From JALYUA01 sp038203955 (GTDB lineage: Bacteria; Acidobacteriota; Thermoanaerobaculia; UBA5066; Gp7-AA6), in NCBI GenBank assembly GCA_038203955.1, contig JBBRDK010000013.1:1-55912 (forward strand): DNA of 55,912 nucleotides, given 5' to 3'. Shown one piece after another: positions 16,173 to 24,291 of the stretch (the first letter of the stretch is position 1; each line of letters begins with the position of its first letter). A model generated the notes under the pieces. The model was given only the letters and a program-made list of their open reading frames with translations, searched no databases and was not told the DNA's origin. The position numbers and the translations under genes were made by a program.

Positions 16173-19015
16173 GCCCGCGCCGCCTTTCTCGCCTGCCCGA
16201 AAATCCGGCGGAGAAATTGACCGGTGGCCGACGCGCGCACCGCGGCGACCGCCTCGGGCGTCCCCTCCGCGATGATCTGACCGCCGCCGTCGCCGCCTTC
16301 GGGCCCGAGGTCCACGATCCAGTCAGCCGTTCGGATCACGTCCAGATTGTGCTCGATGACGATCACGGTGTTGCCCTTCTCGGTGAGGGTCTTCAGGACG
16401 CCGAGCAGCTTGCGGATGTCGTCGAAGTGGAGACCCGTCGTCGGCTCGTCGAGCAGGTAGAGGGTGCGGCCCGTCGACCTCCGCGCGAGCTCCTTGGCGA
16501 GCTTCACGCGCTGCGCCTCGCCGCCCGAAAGCGTCGTCGACGACTGCCCGAGCTGGATGTACCCGAGCCCGACGTGCACGAGGGTTCTGCAGATGTTCGC
16601 GATCGAAGGAATGTTCTCGAACAGCTCGAGCGCCTGCTCCGCAGTCAGCGCGAGGATCTCGGCGATCGACTTGCCCTTGTAGTGCACCTGAAGGGTCTCG
16701 CGGTTGTAACGCTTGCCCCCGCAGACGTCGCACGTGACGTAGATGTCGGGCAGGAAGTGCATCTCGATCTTGATCTGGCCGTCGCCGCTGCACGCTTCGC
16801 ACCGCCCGCCCTTGACGTTGAACGAAAAGCGCCCGGGCGCGTAGCCCCGGGCGCGCGCCTCGGGCGTCCGGGAGAGGAGCTCGCGGATCGGGTTGAAGAC
16901 GTTCGTGTAGGTTGCGGGGTTCGACCGCGGGGTGCGGCCGATCGGCGACTGGTCGATGTTGATGACCTTGTCGATCTCCCAGAGCCCCTCGATCTTGTCG
17001 TGGCGCCCGGGCCGGTCCGACGCGCCATGAAGCGCGCGGGCCAGCGCCTTGTAGAGGATGTCGTTGACGAGCGTCGACTTTCCGGACCCGGAGACTCCCG
17101 TCACTGCCGTCATCACGCCGAGCGGAAATCGCACGTCCACGTTCTTCAGGTTGTGCTCCCGCGCTCCCTTGACGACGAGCGCCTTGCCGGAGCCGCCGCG
17201 CCGTGTCTCCGGAATCGGGATCTCGAGCTCGCCCGAGAGGTACTTCGCGGTCAGCGACTCGGGAAACTCCGAGAGCTCGTCCGGCGTCCCCTGCGCGACG
17301 ATGCGGCCGCCGTGGACGCCGGCGCCCGGCCCGAGATCGATCACCCAGTCCGCCGAGCGGATCGTTTCCTCGTCGTGCTCGACGACGACCACAGTGTTCC
17401 CCAGGTCGCGCATCGAGATTAGGGTGTCGATGAGCTTGCGGTTGTCCCGCTGGTGCAGCCCGATCGAGGGCTCGTCGAGGACGTAGAGAACGCCCATGAG
17501 CTTCGAGCCGATCTGCGTGGCCAGGCGGATCCGCTGCGACTCGCCCCCCGAGAGCGACGCGGAGCCCCTCGACAGGTTGAGGTAGCCGATCCCCACGTTC
17601 GAGAGGAACCCGAGGCGATCCCGGATCTCCTTCAGAATCTTGCCGGCGATCTCGCGCTCTCGAGCCGTCAGCGCGAGGTCGTCGAAGAAGGCGATGGAGT
17701 CCGAGATCGTCACGCAGGCGATCTCGTCGATGGAACGGCCTCCGACCTTCACCGCCAGCGCTTCCGGCTTCAGCCGCCGTCCCTGGCACGCGGGGCACGG
17801 CTCCGCGGACATGTAGGCCTCGAGCTCGAACCGGTTCTCGGGATTTTCCGTCTCCCGGTAGCGGCGCTCGAGCATCGGAATCAGGCCTTCGAAAGAGGAG
17901 CGCCAGTGATACTCGCCCCTCTCCGCGACGTAGGAGAACTTGATCTCGTCCTCTCCCGAGCCGTAGAGGATTACGTCGCGCGCCGCCTTGGGGATCTTCG
18001 AGAAGGGCTGGTCGAGCCGGAACTTGTAGTGCTTGGCGAGGGTCGCCATCTGCCGGGACCGCCAGTTCGTCGAGCCGGGCTTCAGGATCGCGATCGCGCC
18101 GTCCTGGATCGACTTGTCCGGCGCCACGACGACGCGCTCGGGATCGGCCTTGAGGATCGTTCCCAGGCCCGAGCACTCGGAGCACGCGCCATACGGCGAG
18201 TTGAACGAGAACAGGCGGGGCGTGATCTCCGTCAGCGAGGTGCCGCAGTCCGGGCAGGCGTAGTTCGCGGAGAGGACCTCCTCCGGGCCGTCGGCGACCG
18301 ACAGCGTGACGAGCCCGCCCGAAACGCGCGTCGCCGTCTCGATCGAGTCCGCGAGGCGTTTACGATATTCCTCGTCCGCCGCGGGCTTGGCGACCAGGCG
18401 GTCGACGACGAGCTCGATCGTGTGCTTCTTCTGCTTGTCGAGCTCCGGCGGATTGTCGAGATCGACGTACTCGCCGTCGATGCGGGCCCGCAGGAAGCCT
18501 TCCTTGAGCATTTCCGCCATCTGCTTCTTGTACTCGCCCTTCTTGCCGGAGACGTACGGCGCGAGAACGACGAAGCGGCTCCCCTCGGGAAGACGCAGCG
18601 CGCGGTCCACCATCTCCTGGACCGTCTGCGCCTGGATGGGGCGGCCGCACTTCGGGCAATGGGGCTTGCCGATCGACGCGTAGAGAAGCCGTAGGTAGTC
18701 GTAGATCTCGGTCACGGTCCCGACTGTCGAGCGCGGGTTCTTCGACGTCGTGCGCTGCTCGATCGAGATGGCCGGAGAGAGGCCCTCGATCGAGTCCACG
18801 TCGGGCTTCTCCATCTGCTCGAGAAACTGCCGGGCGTACGCTGAGAGCGACTCCACGTAACGCCTCTGCCCCTCGGCGAAGATCGTGTCGAAGGCGAGCG
18901 AGGACTTGCCCGAGCCCGAGACTCCCGTGATGACCACGAGACGGTTGCGCGGGATGTCGCAGGAGATGTTCCGGAGATTGTGCTGGCGGGCGCCGCGGAT
19001 ACGGAGGAATTCCAT
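16169..19015 (-). CDS. uvrA: UvrA, excinuclease ABC subunit A
   Basis: At 948 residues the protein matches UvrA. It has two ABC ATPase halves with Walker A GVSGSGKSSLAFDTIF (about residue 35) and GVSGSGKSTLVNDI (about 640), and two LSGGE signatures (SLSGGESQRIRL and TLSGGEAQRVKL). It carries UvrA zinc modules (CPDC/CSEC and CEAC/CDVC). UvrA scans DNA for bulky lesions and loads UvrB in nucleotide excision repair. The gene heads a coupled pair with a secreted-protein gene. The ATG at 19015 lacks a good ribosome site. Confidence 0.98.
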   Translation of the reverse strand: MEFLRIRGARQHNLRNISCDIPRNRLVVITGVSGSGKSSLAFDTIFAEGQRRYVESLSAYARQFLEQMEKPDVDSIEGLSPAISIEQRTTSKNPRSTVGTVTEIYDYLRLLYASIGKPHCPKCGRPIQAQTVQEMVDRALRLPEGSRFVVLAPYVSGKKGEYKKQMAEMLKEGFLRARIDGEYVDLDNPPELDKQKKHTIELVVDRLVAKPAADEEYRKRLADSIETATRVSGGLVTLSVADGPEEVLSANYACPDCGTSLTEITPRLFSFNSPYGACSECSGLGTILKADPERVVVAPDKSIQDGAIAILKPGSTNWRSRQMATLAKHYKFRLDQPFSKIPKAARDVILYGSGEDEIKFSYVAERGEYHWRSSFEGLIPMLERRYRETENPENRFELEAYMSAEPCPACQGRRLKPEALAVKVGGRSIDEIACVTISDSIAFFDDLALTAREREIAGKILKEIRDRLGFLSNVGIGYLNLSRGSASLSGGESQRIRLATQIGSKLMGVLYVLDEPSIGLHQRDNRKLIDTLISMRDLGNTVVVVEHDEETIRSADWVIDLGPGAGVHGGRIVAQGTPDELSEFPESLTAKYLSGELEIPIPETRRGGSGKALVVKGAREHNLKNVDVRFPLGVMTAVTGVSGSGKSTLVNDILYKALARALHGASDRPGRHDKIEGLWEIDKVINIDQSPIGRTPRSNPATYTNVFNPIRELLSRTPEARARGYAPGRFSFNVKGGRCEACSGDGQIKIEMHFLPDIYVTCDVCGGKRYNRETLQVHYKGKSIAEILALTAEQALELFENIPSIANICRTLVHVGLGYIQLGQSSTTLSGGEAQRVKLAKELARRSTGRTLYLLDEPTTGLHFDDIRKLLGVLKTLTEKGNTVIVIEHNLDVIRTADWIVDLGPEGGDGGGQIIAEGTPEAVAAVRASATGQFLRRIFGQARKAARA

Positions 19016-19035
19016 GGGAACCGGAGATTCTAATC

Positions 19036-19124
19036 CAGCTGTCAGCTCTCGGCTCTCAGCGGGTCCCGGGCCGCAACGCCCAGCGCCTGTCGCCCAGCGC
19101 CCGGCGCCCGGCGCCCGGCGCCCT
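19036..19124. repeat. Heptad tandem array 2
   Basis: A CAGCTGT/CAGCTCT-type heptad run is followed, after a 10-base spacer, by CGCCCGG/CGCCCAG heptads. Together they fill the gap upstream of uvrA and downstream of the MarC-type gene. Confidence 0.75.
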
Positions 19125-19129
19125 CGAAG

Positions 19130-19765
19130 TTACTTCGCTTCGCGCAGGATCCCCAGGATGACGGTCGTCGCTCCGTTCAGGATGAACTGGACCCCGATGA
19201 CCACCGTCACGAGTCCCATGATCTTCGAGACGACGCGCTGACCGGTCCTTCCCATCCGCGCCTCGACGGAGGGAGCGATCAGCAGAATCGCAAGGGTGAC
19301 CAGAAGGCTGGCGCCGAGCGCGATCGCCAGGGCCACGCGGTGCGGCGCGTCCTGCGCCTGGCCGACGAGCACCATCGTGGCGGAGATGGCTCCCGGCCCG
19401 GCGATCACCGGGATCCCCAGCGGCACGATCGACGGATCGAGCTTCTCGGCGTCGTCGGCGGTGACGTGCTTCTCGCTCTCCTCCATGGAACGGAAGGACA
19501 TCGTCGTGAACAGGACGCCTCCCGCGATCTGAAACGCCGGAACGGTGATCTGGAAGAAGGAAAAGATGGCGCCGCCGGCCGCCGCGAAGACCGCGAGAAC
19601 GGAAAATGCCGCGAGGCAGGCGCGCAGGGCCGTCCGGCGCCGTTCGGCGGGCGTGCCTCCGGTCAGCGTCACGAAGATCGGTGCGGCCGAGATCGGATTG
19701 ATGACCGAAATGAGAGAGGAAAACGCCAGGAAAGCGAACTGCAGGACCTCTTTGGAGTACGTCAT
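19130..19765 (-). CDS. MarC-family integral membrane protein
   Basis: The ATG at 19765 (GAGGAGCTCC upstream) gives 211 residues; an in-frame start 12 codons earlier is less likely. About six hydrophobic helices are visible. The N-terminal half has the family signature around SVINPISAAPIFVTLTGG, and the middle has PLGIPVIAGPGAISATMVL, the internal repeat of this family. The family is of unclear function and is no longer thought to be a multidrug pump. The gene is monocistronic. Confidence 0.9.
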   Translation of the reverse strand: MTYSKEVLQFAFLAFSSLISVINPISAAPIFVTLTGGTPAERRRTALRACLAAFSVLAVFAAAGGAIFSFFQITVPAFQIAGGVLFTTMSFRSMEESEKHVTADDAEKLDPSIVPLGIPVIAGPGAISATMVLVGQAQDAPHRVALAIALGASLLVTLAILLIAPSVEARMGRTGQRVVSKIMGLVTVVIGVQFILNGATTVILGILREAK

Positions 19766-19877
19766 GGAGCTCCTCGGGCGTCCGAGCGCCGCGCGAGTCA
19801 ATCGGCCAGCGTCACTTTATCCGGCCGGCCGATCGTCCCGGGCGTCGAACCAGCCAGTCAGCCCCCCGCACCCCAAA

Positions 19878-19900
19878 CCTCTCCCGGGCGCGGGGAGAGG
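19878..19900. repeat. Inverted-repeat element, copy 2
   Basis: CCTCTCCC and GGGGAGAGG form a palindrome with a GGGCGC centre. It is related to the element at 8922-8974 and lies in the 236-base gap between MarC and the GGDEF/EAL gene. Confidence 0.6.
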
Positions 19901-19936
19901 GAGGAGCAGGTCAAACGCGGGCATCGATCCTACGCA

Positions 19937-19968
19937 CTGACAGCTGAAGCTGAAAGCTGGCAGCTTCC
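19937..19968. repeat. Heptad tandem array 3
   Basis: A short degenerate run of CTGACAG/CTGAAAG units ends just before a TATAAT box. Confidence 0.6.
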
Positions 19969-19973
19969 AAGCG

Positions 19974-19979
19974 TATAAT
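19974..19979 (+). promoter_or_regulatory. Candidate -10 box for the GGDEF/EAL gene
   Basis: A perfect TATAAT lies 22 bases before the ATG at 20002. No convincing -35 is seen at 17 bases. The leader (AAATAAACAAA) has no Shine-Dalgarno. Confidence 0.5.
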
Positions 19980-20001
19980 TCCTGCTCTCGAAATAAACAA
20001 A

Positions 20002-23000
20002 ATGCCCACGTTGAAAGTGTTGATCGTGGACGATTCCGCGGCCGGGGCGGAATGGACGCTCGAAGAGCTTCGACGGGGCGGCTACGCCGTCGCGTTCGAG
20101 CGCGTCACGACGTCCGAGCAGATGGAGGCGGCGCTGGCCCGGGAGCGCTTCGAGCTCATCCTGTCCGATTTCGAGCTCGAGGCCTTCGGCGCGCTGGCCG
20201 CCCTCTCCGTCCTCAAGGAGCTCGACCTCGACATTCCTTTTCTCATCGTGTCGCGCACGATCGGCGAGGAGACCGCCGTCCGCGCCATCAAAGCGGGCGC
20301 GCACAACTGCATCACGCACGACGCGTTGGCCCGGCTCTGCCCCACCGTCGAGCGGGAGCTGAGGGAGGCGCAGATCCGGCGGGAGCGCCGGCTGACCCGA
20401 AAGGCGCTGCGCGAAAGCGAGAGCCGGTTTCGAACTCTCGCGGAGACCGCGTCCGACGCGATCCTGACGGTCGGCGACGACGGCCGGATCCTTTACGTGA
20501 ATCGCGCCGCCGAGCCCATCTTCGGGCACCCGATGTCGGCGCTCATCGGCGAACCGCTTTCGATGCTGCTGCCCACGCACCCTTACGGCGGACCGGAAGG
20601 CCCCACGACCTGGAAGGCCACGGCGCCCGGCGAAGCGCTCGCGCTCTCGGGACGGCACGCGGACGGCCGCGAGGTCCCGCTCGAGATTTCCTTCGGGGAA
20701 TCGCCCCGGGAGGGCCGCCGGCTCCTGACCGTGATCGCGAGAGACGTCACGGAGCGGCGCGAAGCCGAGCACGCGGTGCGGGACTCCGAAGCCCGCCACC
20801 GGCAGCTCTTCGAGCGCAACCTCGCCGGCGTCTATCGCACCACGCTCGACGGCCGCGTGCTCGACTGCAACACCGCGTTCGCGCGGATCTTCGGATACGA
20901 AACGCCCGAAGAGGTCCTCGCAATGCCCGCGGTGAGCTTCTATCTGAACCCGGACGAGCGGACGGAAGCCATCCGCCGGCTGGCTGAGAACCGCACGTTG
21001 ACGAACCACGAACAGAAGATGCGCCGCCGCGACGGGAGCATCGTCTGGGTGCTCGAGAACGAAAGCCTCGTCGACGGACCCGAGCCCGGCACGCTGATCA
21101 TCGAGGGGACGCTCGTCGAGATCAGCGAGCGCAAACGGGCGGAGGAGGATCGCGAAGCCTCCCTGTCGCTCGTCCGCGCCACCCTCGAGGCGACGGCGGA
21201 CGGCCTGCTCGTCGTCGGCGACGAGGAGCGGATCCTGACGCTCAATCAGAAGTTCCGGGACATGTGGCGGCTGTCCGGCGCGACCCTCGAGGGAAGCGAC
21301 CACCGGTTGGTGCTGGCCTCCGCGGCCGGACAGATGAAAGACCCGGCGACCTTCTTCGGAATGATCGACTCGCTCCGCGACACCCCCGAGGCGGAGAGCT
21401 ACGACGTCGTCGAGTTTCGAGACGGCAGCGTGTTCGAGAGGCTCTCGCGGCCGCAGCGCGTCGGGGGCAAGGCCGTCGGGCGCGTGTGGAGCTTTCGCGA
21501 CGTCAGCGAGCGCAAGCGCGCCGAGGACGCTCTCCGCGCCTCGGAGACCCGCTACCGAACGTTGTTCGAGCGCAACCTGGCCGGCGTCTATCGGACGACC
21601 CTCGAGGGCCGCATCCTCGACTGCAACGACTCCTTCGCGCGCATGTTCGGATACGACTCGCGCGAAGAAGTGCTCGGGCAGCCCGCGTGGGACTTCTACC
21701 GCAATTCCGAGGACCGGGACGCAGCCGTCACCCGCCTCCGGGAGCGCCACTCCCTCTCGAACTACGAGTCCTGCCAGCGCCGGCGGGATGGAACCCTCGT
21801 GTGGGTCCTCGAGAACGGGAGCGTCATCGAAGGCGTCGACGGCAAGCCGGCGATGATCGAGGGGACCGTCATCGACATCACCGAGCGCAAGCGCGCGGAG
21901 GAACAGGTCAAGCACCTCGCGTTTCACGACGCGCTGACCGGGCTGCCGAACCGGCTCCTTTTCCAGGACCGTCTTCGCATGGCCGTGTTGAACGCGCAGC
22001 GCTCGGAGGACCGGCTCGCCACGTTGTTTCTCGACCTGGACCGCTTCAAGGTCATCAACGACTCGCTCGGACATTCGATCGGCGACGAGCTGCTGCGGCG
22101 CGTCGCGGAACGCCTGGGAAGCTGCGTGCGGGAAGGCGACACCGTGGCGCGGCTCGGCGGCGACGAGTTCACCGTGCTGGTTCCCGGGATGGCCGACGAC
22201 GAGCAGGCGGCCAAGATCGCCCGAAAGATCCTGGGCGTCCTGCGCCTCCCTTTCGTGATCGACGGCCGGGAGCTCTTTCTGACGACGTCGATCGGCGTGG
22301 CCATCTATCCCACCGACGGCGAGAACGCGGAAACGCTCGTGCGCAACGCGGACACGGCCATGTACAGGGCCAAGGAGCAGGGACGCGACAACTTCCAGCT
22401 CTACACCGCGGCCATGAACTCCCGCGCTCTCGAGCGTCTTTCGCTCGAGAGCCGGCTGCGCCAGGCCATTCAGCACGAGGAGCTCGTCCTTCAGTACCAG
22501 CCGCTCGTGGATCTCGACACCAACCAGATCCGCGCCGCGGAGGCGCTGATCCGCTGGGAGCATCCCGAGATGGGGTTGCTCGCCCCGGGAGAGTTCATTC
22601 CGCTCGCCGAGATCTCCGGCCTGATCGTTCCCATCGGAGAGTGGGTGCTGCGGGCGGCGTGTGCGCAGGTGCGCGAATGGCAGCGGCTCGGATATCCGCA
22701 ACTCTCGGTCGCGGTCAATCTCTCGGCGCGGCAGTTTCAGCAGGCCGACCTCGTGTCCCAGGTAACGGCGGCGCTCGAAGCGGCGGGCCTCGCGCCGGAG
22801 TTCCTGGATCTCGAGATCACCGAGTCGAACGCGATGCAGAACGCGGAGATATCGATCAGCACGCTGTGGGACTTGAAGAATCTCGGCGTGCAGCTCTCGA
22901 TGGACGATTTCGGAACGGGCTACTCGTCCCTGAACTACCTGAAACGCTTTCCGATCGACCGGTTGAAGATCGACCAGTCATTCGTTCGAGACGTGACGAC

Positions 23001-23238
23001 CGACCCGGACGATGCGGCCATCGCGTCGGCCATCATCGCGATGGCGCACAGCCTGGAGCTCACGGTGGTCGCCGAGGGCGTCGAGACCGAGCCTCAGCTC
23101 GCGTTCCTGCGCGCCCAGCACTGCGACGAGATGCAGGGGTACCTCGTGAGCCGGCCCGTCCCCGCCGAACGCTTCGTCGAGCTTCTCCAGCAGAACCGCA
23201 AGGTGGCGCCGAAGAAGAGGAAGAGGGCGGCGAGGTAG
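20002..23238 (+). CDS. REC-4xPAS-GGDEF-EAL c-di-GMP protein (1078 aa)
   Basis: The N-terminal receiver has DD and an Asp in LILSDFE, but His replaces the usual Lys (CITHDALARL). Four PAS domains follow (about 140-260, 265-380, 385-510, 515-630). PAS2 and PAS4 are near duplicates sharing RNLAGVYRTTL. The GGDEF domain has an intact RLGGDEF and the RxxD inhibitory site (REGD) five residues before it. The EAL domain keeps EAL (AAEALIRW), the DDFGTGYSS loop, LKID and AEGVE. Both diguanylate cyclase and phosphodiesterase activities are therefore possible, with direction set by PAS or receiver input. It has no membrane helix. Confidence 0.95.
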   Translation: MPTLKVLIVDDSAAGAEWTLEELRRGGYAVAFERVTTSEQMEAALARERFELILSDFELEAFGALAALSVLKELDLDIPFLIVSRTIGEETAVRAIKAGAHNCITHDALARLCPTVERELREAQIRRERRLTRKALRESESRFRTLAETASDAILTVGDDGRILYVNRAAEPIFGHPMSALIGEPLSMLLPTHPYGGPEGPTTWKATAPGEALALSGRHADGREVPLEISFGESPREGRRLLTVIARDVTERREAEHAVRDSEARHRQLFERNLAGVYRTTLDGRVLDCNTAFARIFGYETPEEVLAMPAVSFYLNPDERTEAIRRLAENRTLTNHEQKMRRRDGSIVWVLENESLVDGPEPGTLIIEGTLVEISERKRAEEDREASLSLVRATLEATADGLLVVGDEERILTLNQKFRDMWRLSGATLEGSDHRLVLASAAGQMKDPATFFGMIDSLRDTPEAESYDVVEFRDGSVFERLSRPQRVGGKAVGRVWSFRDVSERKRAEDALRASETRYRTLFERNLAGVYRTTLEGRILDCNDSFARMFGYDSREEVLGQPAWDFYRNSEDRDAAVTRLRERHSLSNYESCQRRRDGTLVWVLENGSVIEGVDGKPAMIEGTVIDITERKRAEEQVKHLAFHDALTGLPNRLLFQDRLRMAVLNAQRSEDRLATLFLDLDRFKVINDSLGHSIGDELLRRVAERLGSCVREGDTVARLGGDEFTVLVPGMADDEQAAKIARKILGVLRLPFVIDGRELFLTTSIGVAIYPTDGENAETLVRNADTAMYRAKEQGRDNFQLYTAAMNSRALERLSLESRLRQAIQHEELVLQYQPLVDLDTNQIRAAEALIRWEHPEMGLLAPGEFIPLAEISGLIVPIGEWVLRAACAQVREWQRLGYPQLSVAVNLSARQFQQADLVSQVTAALEAAGLAPEFLDLEITESNAMQNAEISISTLWDLKNLGVQLSMDDFGTGYSSLNYLKRFPIDRLKIDQSFVRDVTTDPDDAAIASAIIAMAHSLELTVVAEGVETEPQLAFLRAQHCDEMQGYLVSRPVPAERFVELLQQNRKVAPKKRKRAAR

Positions 23239-23274
23239 AGCTGTCAGCGGTCAGCTCTCAGCTGTCAGCTCGGA
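23239..23274. repeat. Heptad tandem array 4
   Basis: AGCTGTC/AGCGGTC/AGCTCTC units follow directly after the stop codon of the GGDEF/EAL gene. Confidence 0.75.
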
Positions 23275-23281
23275 ACGGCGA

Positions 23282-23743
23282 TCACGGCGCCACGGCCTTT
23301 CGCGACATTTCGATGCCAGGCCGGTCCGGTCCGTAGTAACCGGGGATGGTCCGCCGCCGGCGAAAGCCCAGGCGCTCGTAGAAGGCGATGGCGGAAGCAT
23401 TTCGCATGTCGACCTCCAGGACCGTCTCGCCGGCGCCGGCCTGACGCAGCCGGCGAATGGTTTCTTCCAGGAGAGCTCGACCCACGCCCCCCCTTCGATG
23501 ATCCGCTCGCACGTCGAGAGTGATGATGCGACCAACCCCGTGCGGCGATCGGTATCCCAGGCAGAATCCGGCGATTGTCCCTCCCGATTCCGCGATCACC
23601 CCCTCTCGCGTGGCAAGAGACAGCAACCGGCGCATCTCATGCGGCGGATACGCGATCCCCGGCTCGAAACACTCGCCGTCTAGCGCGACGATGGAATCGA
23701 AGTCCCGGTCGGAATAGTCGCGGAGAGAGAAAGGAAAGGTCAC
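23282..23743 (-). CDS. RimI-like GNAT N-acetyltransferase (153 aa)
   Basis: The GTG at 23743 is chosen because the longer frame would translate a heptad array. The GNAT core is clear: strand SGGTIAGFCLGY, the acetyl-CoA loop RRGGVGRALL (R/Q-x-x-G-x-G/A) and the C-terminal NASAIAFYERLGF motif. The family acetylates protein N-termini (RimI), antibiotics or small amines; the target is unknown here. It is separated from smpB by array 5. Confidence 0.85.
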   Translation of the reverse strand: MTFPFSLRDYSDRDFDSIVALDGECFEPGIAYPPHEMRRLLSLATREGVIAESGGTIAGFCLGYRSPHGVGRIITLDVRADHRRGGVGRALLEETIRRLRQAGAGETVLEVDMRNASAIAFYERLGFRRRRTIPGYYGPDRPGIEMSRKAVAP

Positions 23744-23756
23744 GGTGGGCAGATTC

Positions 23757-23797
23757 TGACTGAGAAGCTGACAGCTGACAGCTAACAGCTGACGGCC
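23757..23797. repeat. Heptad tandem array 5
   Basis: Units of GCTGACA with variants GCTAACA and GCTGACG lie between the smpB stop and the acetyltransferase start. Confidence 0.8.
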
Positions 23798-23799
23798 TC

Positions 23800-24291
23800 T
23801 CATCTCCTCCGCATCGACCGATCGGCCTCCCGTTTCAGCTCGCGGTCGCGGATCGCGTCGCGCTTGTCATGCAGCTTCTTGCCCTTGACGAGCGCAATCT
23901 CCGCCTTCGCGCGGGAGCCCTTGAAATACAGGGAGAGCGGAACGCAAGTCACGCCGGAGGTCGCGACCGCGGACGCCCATTTCGCGAGCTCGCGCCGGTG
24001 AAGAAGGAGCTTGCGGTCGCGCTCCGGCGCATGGTTCGTCCAGGAGGCGGAGCCGTACGGAGAGATGTGGGCTCCGACGAGATAGGCCTCGCCGTCGCGG
24101 AACTGGACGTAGGAATCCTTCAGCTGGGCCCGCCCTTCGCGCAGCGATTTCACCTCGGAGCCGAGAAGCGCGATCCCCGCCTCCATGCGGTCTTCCACGA
24201 AGTACTCGTGAAACGCCTTGCGATTGGAGGCGATCGGCGAGGTCTTCTTTTCCTTCGGCGCCGCCGGACGCCCTGTTCCGCCCTCCTTCAC
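23800..24291 (-). CDS. smpB: SmpB, SsrA-binding protein
   Basis: The 163-residue protein has the SmpB core: NRKAFHEYFVEDRMEAGI, LLGSEVKSLREGRAQLKDSY, and the C-terminal basic helix (KGKKLHDKRDAIRDRELKRE). It binds tmRNA and delivers it to stalled ribosomes. The GTG start overlaps the HD-GYP stop as GTGA, so the two are translated together. No tmRNA gene is seen in this window. A 15-residue Pro/Lys-rich N-terminal extension precedes the core. Confidence 0.96.
   Translation of the reverse strand: MKEGGTGRPAAPKEKKTSPIASNRKAFHEYFVEDRMEAGIALLGSEVKSLREGRAQLKDSYVQFRDGEAYLVGAHISPYGSASWTNHAPERDRKLLLHRRELAKWASAVATSGVTCVPLSLYFKGSRAKAEIALVKGKKLHDKRDAIRDRELKREADRSMRRR

Noticed and set aside
19930..22701. 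Long minus-strand open frame (over 900 codons) opposite the GGDEF/EAL gene
   Set aside because: It is a mirror of the coding strand caused by high GC; it is Arg/Val-rich with no domains, while the plus strand encodes a complete multidomain protein.
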